Shown in pieces: positions 11,402 through 25,200 of a DNA stretch of 64,000 bases. Where the stretch lies: contig CM022669.1 in assembly GCA_012295275.1 (NCBI GenBank), positions 2,581,640 to 2,645,639 of the forward strand, written 5' to 3'. The notes beneath the pieces were generated by a model. The model had not been told where the DNA came from, ran no database searches, and saw only the letters and a list, made by a program, of their open reading frames with translations. The stretch comes from Chrysomallon squamiferum (Eukaryota > Mollusca > Gastropoda > Neomphalida > Peltospiridae). The translations under genes and the position numbers were made by a program. The number at the start of each line of letters is the position of its first letter. Position 1 is the stretch's first letter.

Positions 11402-14400
11402 TCTCTTGTGTGTCAGAAATCTACATTTTTAATAACGAAAATAAAACTAATAAATAAATGAAAATTTAATATATAGATTGAAGCTGTAGATGAGCAGATG
11501 TCAATGAACCTTGATGTTGAAACTCAAAATCAAGATTCTCTGCACCTTGCTCTAACAGAAACTGATACAGGAATTATGGAGATGGAGACACAGGTGTTTT
11601 GCTTTTCTGCTGATAATAAAACGGCTTCACATATCACCAAACTGTCATTCAAAAACTATATATAAATTCATCCATTTCTCATTTTGTATATAAACGTGTG
11701 GTTGCACGTGCATGATATCTGACATTATGAAGTTGCTTTACACCACTATTTTAAAGATTCATTTTATATGTAATTAATTTCACTTGCTTTTTAACATCAT
11801 TTGATACCCAATAGCAGGCAAATGTTTTATTTTTTTTATTTTAATTTTTAATTTTTTTGTTTTTTTTGGTTGCCATTGTCATGGAGTGTTTTTTAACTTA
11901 TTATCTGTATGAATCGACTGTGTTCTAATTATAAGTAATTATCATAGTGTTAAAGAATGTTGTACAAAATATTAAACTTTATTAATTACAAAATTAAATG
12001 ATTAAGTGACAATATTTGCAGTGGTGTATGTGTATTAAAACATAGTATGTTAAAAAGGGTCTAAAGCTATTTATTAATGAATGTTATTTAGCTAAAGTTG
12101 AAATTTTACTTTGTTCATTTATGAATTGTTGAAAACTTTTTTTTTGTTTTTTGGCAGTCCACTTTATCACAGAATACAACAGTTTATGAAAGTAAAGGAA
12201 ATGGTAAGATTGTCTGAGTTTTCATGTTCTTAAAATAGTATGACAGTTTTATATCTGGAATATTTGTTTTGTCACTACGATGTTTTTCTGAACAAACTAA
12301 TGTCTTTAAAATTTAATCAATATTAATTTGAAATTTTAATTTTCTTTCTTTTTTCTTTGCTGATATCTGTGTTAATAAGAAACTAATTACAATTAGTAGA
12401 GAAATTTACTGTAATTATGTTTAACAGAGGATCAGTTCTTTAAGGAATTCTTACCAGAGTTCTTACATGAACAGATTGTGTTCCAGGTATCAAAATCAAC
12501 CAGTTTATCTAGGATTGATTGTTTATGAGCTTGTCTGAATAGTCTCTAATATACACATGAGTTTATATAAAAACATCAAAAACTGTGTCATGAAATAAAA
12601 TATTATTTGTTCTATTACAAATCTGTAACAGATAAAACTGTAGAGACTCAAGATCTTGCTCTTCATATATCACCATCTGAAGGAGAGATTTTAAGTACAG
12701 GTCAGTGAAAAGATAAAATCTTTATTAGAATTAGTTATGAATTTTTCCATACAGAGAGATGTAGTTCACTGGTGAAATCCTCGTCTGACTTATTGTTTTT
12801 AAGATTATTTTATACAGATAACAAGAACCCAATTATCTGGCAGCAGGTGATTCTATGCTAGGAAAATACTTTTGAATAAAACAGATTTAAAAATTATGTT
12901 ATACAGAACAATTTGTTTTATATTTTTTATTTATTATTATTCAAGGAAACAGTGAGAAAAACAGAACAGAAGTGACAAAAGCCAAGTCCCCTTCTAAATC
13001 CAAAATGTCAGGAAAGATGGAACAGAAGAAATCAAAGTCAATGTCACAACCAGAAATATCAGAAAAAATAGAACAGAAGAAATCAAAGTCAACATCACAA
13101 CCAGAAATGTCAGAAGAAATAGAAAAGAAGAAATCAAAGTCAATGTCACAACCAGAAATGTCAGAAAAAATGGAACAGAAGAAATCAAAGTCAACATCAC
13201 AACCAGAAATGTCAGAAGAAATAGAAAAGAAGAAATCAAAGTCAATGTCACAACCAGAAATGTCAGAAAAAATGGAACAGAAGAAATCAAAGTCAACATC
13301 ACAACCAGAAATGTCAGAAGAAATAGAAAAGAAGAAATCAAAGTCAATGTCACAACCAGAAATGTCTGAGAAATTAGGTAAGAGATTTTTAATCACATTC
13401 AAACAGACTCAAATAAAAGTAAAAACTTTCTTTACAAGTTTACAAGTTAGTGAAAGCAGTAAGATTAATATTATAACCAGCTCTTTTTCTTTTATTTGGT
13501 GACATATTTTCACTGTATTTAATGAAGTGAAACAAACCTCAATATTTTTTAAAAGATTTCAAATATATTCCTTTATAAATTTACCAGTTACCGAACGTAA
13601 TATTTTTTATACTGTCTGTTGATTTCTGGTTTGTTGCATTTATCTAATTAAAACTAATCATTGTGTGTTTTCTGCATTTTCTAATCATTGTTTAAATTCT
13701 GTTGATGATAAAATATATATCAAATAAAAATTACCATTTCTATTCCATTATAATTCATAGAGAATAATGCTTTCAGTTTCTCATTAAAAAGTAACTTCTT
13801 TTTTGGTAAATTTTCAGCACTGGAAACTTCATTATATAAGGAGTTTGTTAAACATACATTCATTTCTCTGCTTTTCTTTTTTATTTATTTATTTATTTAT
13901 TTATTGTTTCTATAAAAATTTTTTTTGTTTTTTTTAACTTGAAAGGTGATTTTCATTTGTCATTGCCAAAAGAAGGAATGTTGCTTCATCCAGTTATACC
14001 CCAGTACTCGGAAAAAAGCCAAACATGTCAAAGGTTTGCTTTCTTTTTTTCGTATAAATGTTTTGTTATATTTTTTAAATTTAACTTTGTGTAATGAAAG
14101 AAAGAGAATTAATGCATGTAAGAGAAATATTCTGGTGTGTTATGAGCCAGAAAGAGATGTGTGTGAAAAAGAGAAAGTGTTTTGTATCACATTCTTTGAT
14201 TTCCCTATAACGAATGGATAAATCTGTAATGTTGCTCCTTTAACATGTAGCATCAATATGTTCCATAACTCTAAATTACAATTGTTTTTGCAGATAATAA
14301 AGTTTATTAATAGCTAATTATAAATACAAGACAAGCCTGATGAAAACTATTTCATGAAGTTTAACTATATCCAGTATTAATTATACATTAACTGCTTCAT

Positions 14401-17400
14401 TTCAGAATTAGTTATTTTCTTCAGTAGTTTTTTTAATCTGAAATATTGCTATATATTTTTTTCAAAATATTGCTTCGTTTTTGTTAGAGAGGATGTTTCT
14501 AAAAGTGGAGTAACTGTTTCTGTGACACCAGGAATAAACAACAGTACTGAGTCGACAGGCGAAGAAGCTTCATTTCATTTTCAAAGTTTGTATACAGCTT
14601 TTAATAACTTATATTACAGAGGGCCCTTGCTAGGCACTTCCCTGTGTACATCATTATGCATGTACATCAGCAACAGATAAGGAACATTCAGTTAATGTCC
14701 TTTCTGTTTTGCAGTTATTCTGTTTTTGGATGAAATGAATGTGAACAGTGTCTGAATTCCTTGGCAATGATTGTCATTGTTTTTATTTTTTTATTTTTTT
14801 TATTTTTTATTTTTATTGTATATTTATTTTTATTAGTTATATTGTGTAATAAGTTTTTTTTGTACACTACAACAAGTAAGTCAAATGGTGAAAAATCTGC
14901 ATTATTTACATTAATACTTCTTTAAAAGTTGTGATTTTTCATGTTTTCATGGTACACATTGACGATGTATGCTTGTTTTATTCTGATCAACAGCATAGCA
15001 CATAAAAATGTATTATAGCTCTTTACACTGTATTTTTAAATTGCTAATTTTACAAATGTGGACATTTATTAGCACTATTGTTTTAAAAGTGCTTCATTAA
15101 TCTGTTCTAAATAACTGCACAAATTTTATATCTATTATTTAAAAAAATATATTAAAATATTTTTCTTAAATAAGCTTACTTTCATGATATCCCATATCTT
15201 GATAATGTCAGTTTGTTCAGATTAGTATGATAGTTTTATTATTAATTACAGGTGTGTAAACTTTACTAATAATGAAGTTTAATATTTTAAGCAATTATAT
15301 CTAACATTATTATTTTTATTATTTTAAAGACATTACTAACAGTAAAAAATAAAAATAAAAATGCAGGAACAAGCCAGTATTGTTGTTTTTTAACTGATAT
15401 CTGAATCTCTTTCAGAACCTGAACTCTCACTAATGGAGACTAATGATGAAAGTGAAGAGAATGTTTTCAAAAAAACTAAAATGAGCTCAGGAAAACCTCT
15501 GCAGCAGCTGGATACTCACAAAAGGCAAGTTTTTAATAATGTCTAAATTGCTGCACCTGTATATCAAAACTGAATTTAAAATTACATTATCAAATTGTTT
15601 TTCTCGCTGTGTTTTTCTGCAAGAAAGACTGGGAGGGTAAATGAATTAATTTTTGGATTGCTTCATAAAAATAAGAATAATAATTTAACCTTTGTAATCA
15701 CATTTATTATGTTAAAAGGTTTAGTTTTTTTGTGTGTCCTCGTGTTTACAATTAAATAGATAAAATGTGTGTGTGATACAAATAATGTTAATTTACTATG
15801 TATCTTTATAGTGAGGAGTTACAGCTTCATCAATCAGGACAACATGAAGAAGAAGAGGTAGGTAAACCTGTGACTAGTTACCCTGTTGCCGTTGCCTCAA
15901 ATCCCATTGATTCAGTGATTGTCACATGTTTAAAATCTTACTGTAACTCCACAAGGCAACATAATTGGCACAGCTATAATGGGTAATCAATTGATACTTC
16001 TTGGAACCATACTTTATAGAACAAAAAAAAAAAGTATAAAGAGCAGAAAGTTAGCTTAGAGCTGTGCATTATACCATTTAATCTCAGCAAGATTGTGTAA
16101 TCATCCAAAAATAAAAGTTATCACCTGTAATTTGAATGAAGATTAAATTTATGTTTTCCAGCTACCTTCCACCTCTTAAAAGGTCCAAGACTTTCCAAAA
16201 TCCCCACCAGAATCTGATGATTTGTTTCTGTATATCTGATGTATCTACTTTCCATGTTTTCATTTTATTCATAAAGGAAATCTAATAAAATATTTATATA
16301 AACTAAGCAACTACTGGAATTACAGTCAAAAATATTTCAGGATCTTTTTGTATTTTTAAATTCATTTTACACAAGATAATATGACATTTTGTAAAGAGAA
16401 GTAATTTATTTTAGACTTTGAGAAAAACAGCATATGATGAAAGCACTGAGGTTTATGAAGTTGAGAGAGGGACTGAAGAAATAGAAGAGAGACATAATAC
16501 ACTGGCAGTCGACAAAGCTATGAACAAGGATGAAGAAATAGAAAAAACACAGACAGAAAAGTCTTTAAAGCCAGTATCAGAACCTCTTGATGTTGACCAT
16601 GGAGAAGTGGAACATCAGACATCAACTGAAATAGCAGATAAAACCCCAGATCACAGGGATAGGTTAGAACAGGATAATGGAAGACATAGATCAGTGCTGA
16701 CATCTAGAGTCAAGTCAGGCCCCACACAAACAGTGACAGGTAAAGACAAAACAGATCCATACACATTCCACAGCTCTCAGTCTCAGCCCAGAGAACCTGC
16801 ACCAACTACCTCAGCAAGGAAACCAGCCAAGGTGAGTTTAGTTTCGAACTGATATGAGTACATGTATACACACACACATTGTTTGTTTGATATGTTCACA
16901 AATCTAAACATGCTTGCCAAAAAATTGTTTAACTATAAATCTTTGCCTTCAAACATTTATTTCAAATATCTTTAGTTTGTTTATTTATTTTTACTATGTA
17001 GGAACTGATTTATGATGATAGATTTTCACAGAAATATAAAATTAATTTAACTTCAGACTCTGGCACAGTCTTACCCACAAACTCCACTTTCTACGAAGAA
17101 GAGGAAGTTATCATTATAGAAAAACTAGAATAAAACGAGCATGGAGCACAAGAAGGTCACTGTCTTCAACAGAAATGGAGGATAACTCAAAAGCAGAACC
17201 TCCCACAAAAAAACTCAAACAGTCTGTTAAGAAATTCACACAGCTTTCACATAAATCAGGCGCATCAAATCCTGCAGCAAGCAAAACTATTGAATTACCA
17301 GCAACAAGTAAATATACATCTTTCTTTCTTTTCTTTTTCATCATCTGTTTGTTTTGAAGTTATTATCATGAACAGTTCAATGCTTGCAACTTTATGAGAC

Positions 17401-19195
17401 ATCTGACAGTAGCATTTTTTATTATTTATTTTTAATTCATTTTTTTTTAATAATTATTATTTTTATATATTTAATTTAATTTTTTATAAATTATTATTAT
17501 ATATATGTATAGCAGTTAGAGGATTGATAAGTACACATTACCAAGAAGTGGTGAATGATATACATTATACTTTGAAAAGTTAGTTTTTATTTTAATAGGT
17601 GCGTAAGTGGATTTTAGAGTTAACTGTCTAATTATTTATATTTAGTCTTTAAATGTTAACTTTTTTTATTTGTCAGCTTCTAATAACAAAGTGACACTGA
17701 TGTCTCCAACATCAACTACTGGTGAATCTCAAACAACCAGCAAAAGAAGAAGTGTAGAATTTGCTGCGGGTGTCCATGTCGAATCTCAGGTAATATTGTT
17801 GATCAAAGTTTTCTCAAAATGTGGGTAAGAGAAAAAAGAAGCCAAATTTGTGATCAAGAAAAAAAGGAAGGGTTGTTTATTCATTGGGTTTTTTATTTTA
17901 TTCTCACGATTTATTATTTACAAAAATTGATGGTCACTTTAGTGTGTACTGAATGCTTTCATTCTTTTGTTTTGTTTTTTTGTCATAGGTGCACTTTAAA
18001 TTCAGCATATCATACCTTAGTATGTTAAAAAATATAAATTATAAATAATATATATAGACTAAATGAGTATATTAAGAGATTGTTTTAATTTTTACTTACA
18101 GTATGTTAATCTGCCAGTGTCCATGACTCCAGATTCAGATGACTTGATTGAAAAGACAATAGTTGAAGTGACTTCACAAATTATCAAACATTACAAAAAG
18201 GTCATTACATCTGCCAAGGATGGACATGTTATTGAGACAAAGGAATGGGAGGTTTGTTTCTATGGTTACAAATGCTTCACTAATCTTTATATAACTGAAT
18301 GTGAGATACCTGACCCTACCTCATTATATCCAGCAAAATGCAGTATGCATATGTACAGAGAGAATCAACAAAATATATTTTTCTAATATTTTGAATGTAC
18401 TGAAAATACATGTGTCATTTGTTCACAATTTCTACATTAGAATATATGATTTTTGTTGTGTTTGGCATAAGGACTGAGTTAATTACTGACTTCTGACTTG
18501 CAGGAGCATGATGAGCCAGTTTTTTTGAAGAAAGTTGAAGTTACAAACTATTTGAATCCCATTCTGTCACCTTCACGAACTGGCAGCTCACTTACATCTG
18601 GTGATTTAGGAGACATTTCAAGCAGTGGTTTATCTCGACATACCAGTTCTGGATCAAAAGGAGGTGCAAGCCTGGAAATTGCTTCTCTTTCTAAGTCACA
18701 ACCAGATACTACCCCCAGACAAGAGGGGAACAACTCTGAAGAACACAGCTATGAAGGTAGTGGGACTCCTGATGTGTCGGGCATTGAGAAGACAGACAGC
18801 AGGCATGGAGCAGTAGTAAGCAGTGCTGAAAGTAAGAAAACAGAATCTTTGTTCACCAGTCCAGAAATACAGAAAGTATCTCCACCAGTTACAAGTCCTT
18901 CAAGAGACAAAGTGGCTTCCAGTTCTAGCTTGGAGTCAGATATTCCTCCAGCACAGACATCGTGTTTGCAGACAAGAAAGTCAAAGTCATCAAGTTCATC
19001 ACTGGATTATCTTCTGAGAGAAGAAAAAACTAACCAAAACAAATCCTCTCAGGAAAGTGGTGGGTTTTCAGTGCGAGGATCTGGCGTTAATGTCTGCAGA
19101 GTGTCACAAGTGAGCAGGTTATCTGATGTTAGGAAATCTGACAAGTTACAAACAGGTTTGTGACAATTGATTTGAGAGAGAGAGAAAGAGAGTTA

Positions 19196-19239
<44 letters not shown>

Positions 19240-22200
19240 GTGTGTGCATGTGCACGTGCATGCAGGCAAGAGACCATGAGTTTTTGATATTTTACAATAG
19301 AATACTTGTATTAGATATTGTGTAAATATAGCAAAGTTCTTTGCACACCTTGATTCAACAAATGTTTCTGTTTTAAATTTTATTTTGCAGAAGAAAGGGC
19401 ACAGAAGACAAATAGTACTGATGACAGTGATAGATTAAGGTGTGTTATTTTTTTCATACATATATGCAGTGATACATAAAAACATACACACATACTGCTG
19501 TCATTTACTTAAACTTTAAAAATATTTTCAGTTTGTTTTGCCAAATGAAAAATGATCAAATAATTGTATATTATTTTGAAATTAATTTATTATGATTATT
19601 GTTATAATTATTCAGTCCTGAAATCCCTGTGCAGAGTGAAAACCCAGCGCAGTCTGTTGTGAGAACACCAAGTAAAACACATTACGCCAGTAAACTGGAG
19701 ATAGGTAGCAGTGGTTCTTTTCTACACATAATTCACAACAATACTTGTTTATCCAGATATTTAAAAAAAAAAAATAATCAATTGCTTTTTTCTAGATGTC
19801 TTATCATTATTACACTTTTAAGTTTGAAACAGTAATGCTGATTGCTTATGTAGGTGATTCATATCAAAACAGAATCTTTTATATAGTTCTTAAAAAAGTG
19901 TTATTAAAATTATTATTGCAAATAATACTTAATTACACATACTTAAGATATATTTTGTATTAAACTCACAAACTAACCTTTGCTAATAATAAAGTTTTAG
20001 AGTAAATATATCATCAGTTTGCACAAATACAGGTACACTTTAACCTTTGATGTTTTGTAAGAAGTTTATTAAAAAGTTTATTATTATTTGTTCTTGTTTC
20101 CAGGTGCTGCTGTTATGGCCAGGTGGAAAGATGGGTTTTATTACCCAGGCAGAATTGTCAAAATGAAGGATCCAATAAAGTAAGATCAATGTATTTAAAT
20201 AGTTGTGATGCAGGAATAGTCTCATTACGTCTGATCTTTAACAGAAGCATGTGTAGAACATGTCATTCAAATGTACCCTTGGCAATACAAATTTATTGTT
20301 ATCATAACTTTCTGCAGTATAAGACAGAAAAACTATGATATTGTTACATTTTACCTTTTCATTCACAACAGAAGTCATGACATCACTGCATACAAAATTG
20401 TCTAAAACTGTAAAAGAAACTTTAGGGCAAAATGGTCCACCTTGTACATTATGACAGCACATCAAAGGAAAAATGATGACAAACAAATATTTTTCGACTT
20501 CACGTTTTTGTTGTTCACTTAATTACTGATTAAAGTACTATATATAAAATGTTCATATCATTCCAAAAATACAATGCTACAGTAATATTCTGATGTACAT
20601 ATTCTTGTATTGTCTTACTGTTACATTTATTATGTATAAAAGAATGTAAAAGTGAAAACCTTTTGTTATTTAATTGCAGATATCATATCACATTTGATGA
20701 TGGTGACTGTATGGTGGTGAAAGTGCAGGACATCTTGTTAATAGAACAGCTGCCAGTTGGTCTCAGTGTGATGGTCATGTCACAAGATGGCTTCTTTGAG
20801 TGTGGACTGATTGTTGAGCATCAGCACAATGAAGACACAATGACGTACAAAGTGGAATGTGATAATGGCTCCACTAAAATGTTTGTTAATTGTTGGTTTT
20901 TAATTGCTTTCAAAATTGTCATTGTTCATTTATTTTTTTTATTTTTTTAGTTACAATTCTGAATCCAGATATGAATAATTTAATGCATAATAAAGAAATA
21001 CTAATAAATTTTACAGTGTGTATTGATTTTATTAATACTGTAAGTTTCACATAGAAGTTTTATTTAGTAATACTTTCTGTGCAGGTGTTCAAGAAGTGAG
21101 ATAATTCTGAGTGAAGATCAGGCATCATGTTTAATGAGTGATGAAGAAGTTAGGATTGCTGTTTCAACTCCAGTTAGTTCAAAAAGCAAATCTGCTGTCT
21201 CACTTGGTAAATTGTTTTATTTAGATTCTTGTGACTTGTTTCCATGAAGTCACTGATAATGATCACAACTGCATGTTTTTTATAACATCTTCAATTTTTT
21301 CCTTGTTCTGAGTTTCTACAATCATTTTAGCAATTTAAAAAAAAGGTTTTGTTTTTTGTTTTTTTTCCAGTTTATTAAAAATATGTATTGTCTGTAGGGG
21401 AAAACCCTAAACCATCACATTACGTGTGTTGGTTACATTTATTGATAATTCTTAGTTAATTTGAATTCCATAAACTTTATGAGTCATTAAACTGTCGATT
21501 TTAAAACTTATTCAGTTAACAACTTTATGTACTCATATGGCTAATATTTATGTAAAGAGAACTAATGTATTGTGAAATAGTAACTAATATAATGAAACTT
21601 TCTGTTAACAGATAATTTAGTTGATGGTCCAAGACGTTCAGCGTCCAAGGTGAGGGATACAGACAACACATCACCAAGAAAGAAGAAAAATCCAGTAAGA
21701 ATGAAGTCTTTAGAAAACACTGAAGCTAAGACCTCACAGAGCACAGACAGACAGACAAAAAGAAGAGTCCGCAGCTTGAAGGCAGCCAGCACACCAACTC
21801 CTAATAAAGGCAAACGAGCTGTTACCAAGGAAAAAGGTATTGAGTTTCTATGGTAACACTATTTTTAATAATTTTGTCAGTTGGTCCTGTCGTACTCATT
21901 TAGTCTGCTTCCGTTTAGGTGTAAATTAATTTATGACAAGAAATGTTTTTGTTAAACCTGCTGTGATGTTGTTTAATATATTGAAGTAGCAATTTTACTA
22001 CAAGAAGATATTTCCTCCATTTCAAATGATTAAAAATAAATAAATAAGTAATTTAGAGTATTTGTGCTGTAGATTTTCTTGTAGAAGTCCTGGCATGAAA
22101 TGTGACACATCCAACACAGCCTTGACTATTCAGTATGGCTATTTCATGTTCTAGTTAGAGCTGTCTGTATATGAGAACCATCTTTGTTTTAAAATTTAGT

Positions 22201-25200
22201 AGCTGATAGAAAATTTAAAGTTCTCTATTATTGTTGTTAAGTTTGAAAATTAAACTGATATATTTTATTAGATGAAACTCCTAAAAAGGCATCTGAAAAA
22301 ACTCCTACAAAAGTGAAACGACCACTTAGCTGTCAGTCTGAAAGTGCTGGAGATGGTTTTGTCCATTCCCCCATGTTTGTACACAGAGAAAGAAAGAAAA
22401 AAACAGGTTATTTTTTATTTGTTTCTGTTTAAAATATAAATTATAATGACATGTACTGTAGGGTATTTATATAGAAAGAAATATGGATTGACAAATAAAA
22501 CTACTTTATAATATATATGTTGCTGGTTTCAATATATTTATTTTAGAAAAATTAATACGGCTGAATGACAGTGTGATAATCTTGTTTTTTTAAATTTATT
22601 TATTATTAATTTACATCATAACAGCAATTTTCAGCATATAATACTTATACTTATTAAATAATAACTAATTACTGTTAATATACAGTGGTACCTAGACTTA
22701 CAAGTGCCCCAGCTTACAAGTTTTTTGAGTTACAAGCAGTTGCCCAGTCGATTTTTTGCTTTGAGTTTGAGTTATGAGTGATCTTGAGCTACACCGCTGC
22801 TTGTTGGCACAAAGAACAACACAACATCCACCCAGCATCCTGTCTCACTCCTTTATTTCACATGGTTACCTCGCTGCAGACTATCTCAGTTGTGTTGTGC
22901 TCATGTTTTATGTAGTATTTTGCCAAATGTCTTTTTTCTGACCATGAGTGCACTTTCTAAGAAAGTGAGTGCAAAGGACAGTACTGAGAAGAAGAAATGG
23001 ATGATGTCCATTGAATTAAAGCTTGAATTCATAGAAAAACGCAAGCGAGATTTGCAAGTAGTCGACTTGGCTAGGCAGTATGAGCGTAGTACTTCTACGA
23101 TACCATATGAGATATGAGCTCAGACATGGAACAAATTAAACTCGTAAGTCACAGTACCACTGTATTTTACAAAAAACTTAAAACAAATCTAAGACAGAAT
23201 TATGAAGTGGAGTTATATTAACAGTATTACTGTAATTATCTTTTTATCTGTTGTTTTATATTAAAGCTTAATAATAAACAATGTTTAGAGAATACATTTT
23301 AAAAAAAATAATTAAAAGGTTTATAATAGTAATATTGTGCAGGTGACATCAGCTTTTTTTATTTTGTGTTTTAGGTGTGACAGCAGAATCATCAACCACT
23401 ACAACATCAGAACCTCCACAATCAAAGATTTTTGCAGGGATGGTTTTTCTTCTGAGTCATGTGTACAAATCAGTTGAGCAGAAGGAACAGGAAAAGAAGA
23501 TTCTGGAAGATTCGTCACTAGAAACATCCACAGATGAGAATGTTCTGGAAGGTATGCTATGGTCAGCTGGTGAGATGTTATTTAACAATAAGTTTTGTCT
23601 TGTACAGTAATCAATTGATAAAAGATTATTAAAAAATGTATTGATCATGGCAACCATAGATGTTTCAGACAAAGATATTTTAATTTTCTTAAGCAAACTA
23701 ACTTACTGATTTTACTGATTCAATAACATGAGTCCATGGCCAAATTGAGTAAAATTACAGTGCTCATTATGTTTTTTCAATGTAATTTACAGAAGAGTCA
23801 TTCTTTTCATATGACAAAAGCTATCTGAAGACAGAAATTGAAAAAGCTTCTGGAACAATTTTAGAAAAATATGATAAATCCAAGGTATTTCAGTCTTTTT
23901 ATTTAATGTTAGTTTTACTAGCACTTTAAACCTACAAAATAAAAACCTGTGCATAATAAGATTAATATCATTTAAACTCACCAGTATTTTAGATTTATAA
24001 ATATGCTTCATTTAACATATTATAACGTATTAAACAGTATTATGACTTAATTATAAATTAATCATACATAATTTCTAGGATTAGACATATAGTTTGTTTT
24101 CAACAGAGAAAAGTACTTGATAGCAAGTTTAGTAGATTTAGTTTTAATATAGTGAAGTATAGTGTGGTATAGTATGGTATAGTGTGGTTTCATGCAGAAC
24201 AGCATAGTAAGGTTCAGTTACAGAGCAGTTAATTTTAGTACTGTATAATATACTTTAAGAATAAATAGTGTAATATAGTTGTAGTTCAATACACTACTGT
24301 GTAGTTTTAAATATTTAACAAAAGTCCTGTTATATTTGATAATTTGTTCTACCACATCTTTTTTTATTTTGTATATTGTTTTGTAGATAGAAGCAGCACT
24401 GGCATGTTACTTGATCTCGGACACTTTTCAAAGAACTGTCAAATATATCCAGTGTTTAGCTGCAGGTATTCCATGTGTTTCTCACCTATGGATTAGAGAT
24501 TCGTGTAACCAGGTAAGTTGTATACCCTGTTTCTTTGATTAAGATTTTGGTAGGGGTGGGGGAACATTAAATTACAGAAAAAATACTTCACTTACCTAAA
24601 TTTGTATTTTAGATATATATATATATACATACATACAGACAGAGAGACAGATAAGTTTCTGTTGTAAATGCTTTGAAACTGATACCTACTAAATTATAAT
24701 TTAACATATTTTGACTTTCAGGCACTTTTTATAAACAATATTTATCAGTTTCAGCTACTTCAGTATTACCTGAAATAATTATATAAAACTTTTAATAAGT
24801 AGCATTAATTTTGTACAATATTTTGATAAATATGTAAATCAGGATAATTTCCAATGGTTCAGTAGAAAATTACTAATATGCTTCTTGTGTTTTTTAACCA
24901 GGGTAAATGTCTTGATATTAAAGCATACCTACTCCCAGCAGGCATCAGCATAGAGAGGAGAAAACTCATGGAATGGTAAAACACCATTGTTGCTTTCTGA
25001 AATAATTAAAACCTAAGACTAAACCAAGTTAACATAATCATTTAGTTTCATATTAAACTGAAAGTTGATCCAGTATGTGTATAACGAGAAATGAGTGAAA
25101 TCTGGTGTTCACATCACAGCTCTTCACCGTATGTAAATTTTAATATAACAAATCAATAATTATAATAGTTCAAATGTTTTACAAAATGATTTTCAGATTT

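Noticed and set aside
12941-13402. Long antisense open frames (153 and 119 residues) across the SQ array
   Set aside because: They exist only because the 51-bp unit is a multiple of three without stops in those frames; the sense strand fits the 53BP1 exon with correct splice phases.
14220-14290. Possible extra exon after the 53BP1 exon at 13946-14033 (open frame runs to 14221)
   Set aside because: The donor at 14033 joins in phase to 14488; the read-through part is low-complexity intron.
17003-17133. Alternative 53BP1 exon reading ELIYDDRFSQKYK to a TAA
   Set aside because: Acceptor and phase are possible, but it would end the protein before Tudor and BRCT; kept only as part of the junction uncertainty.
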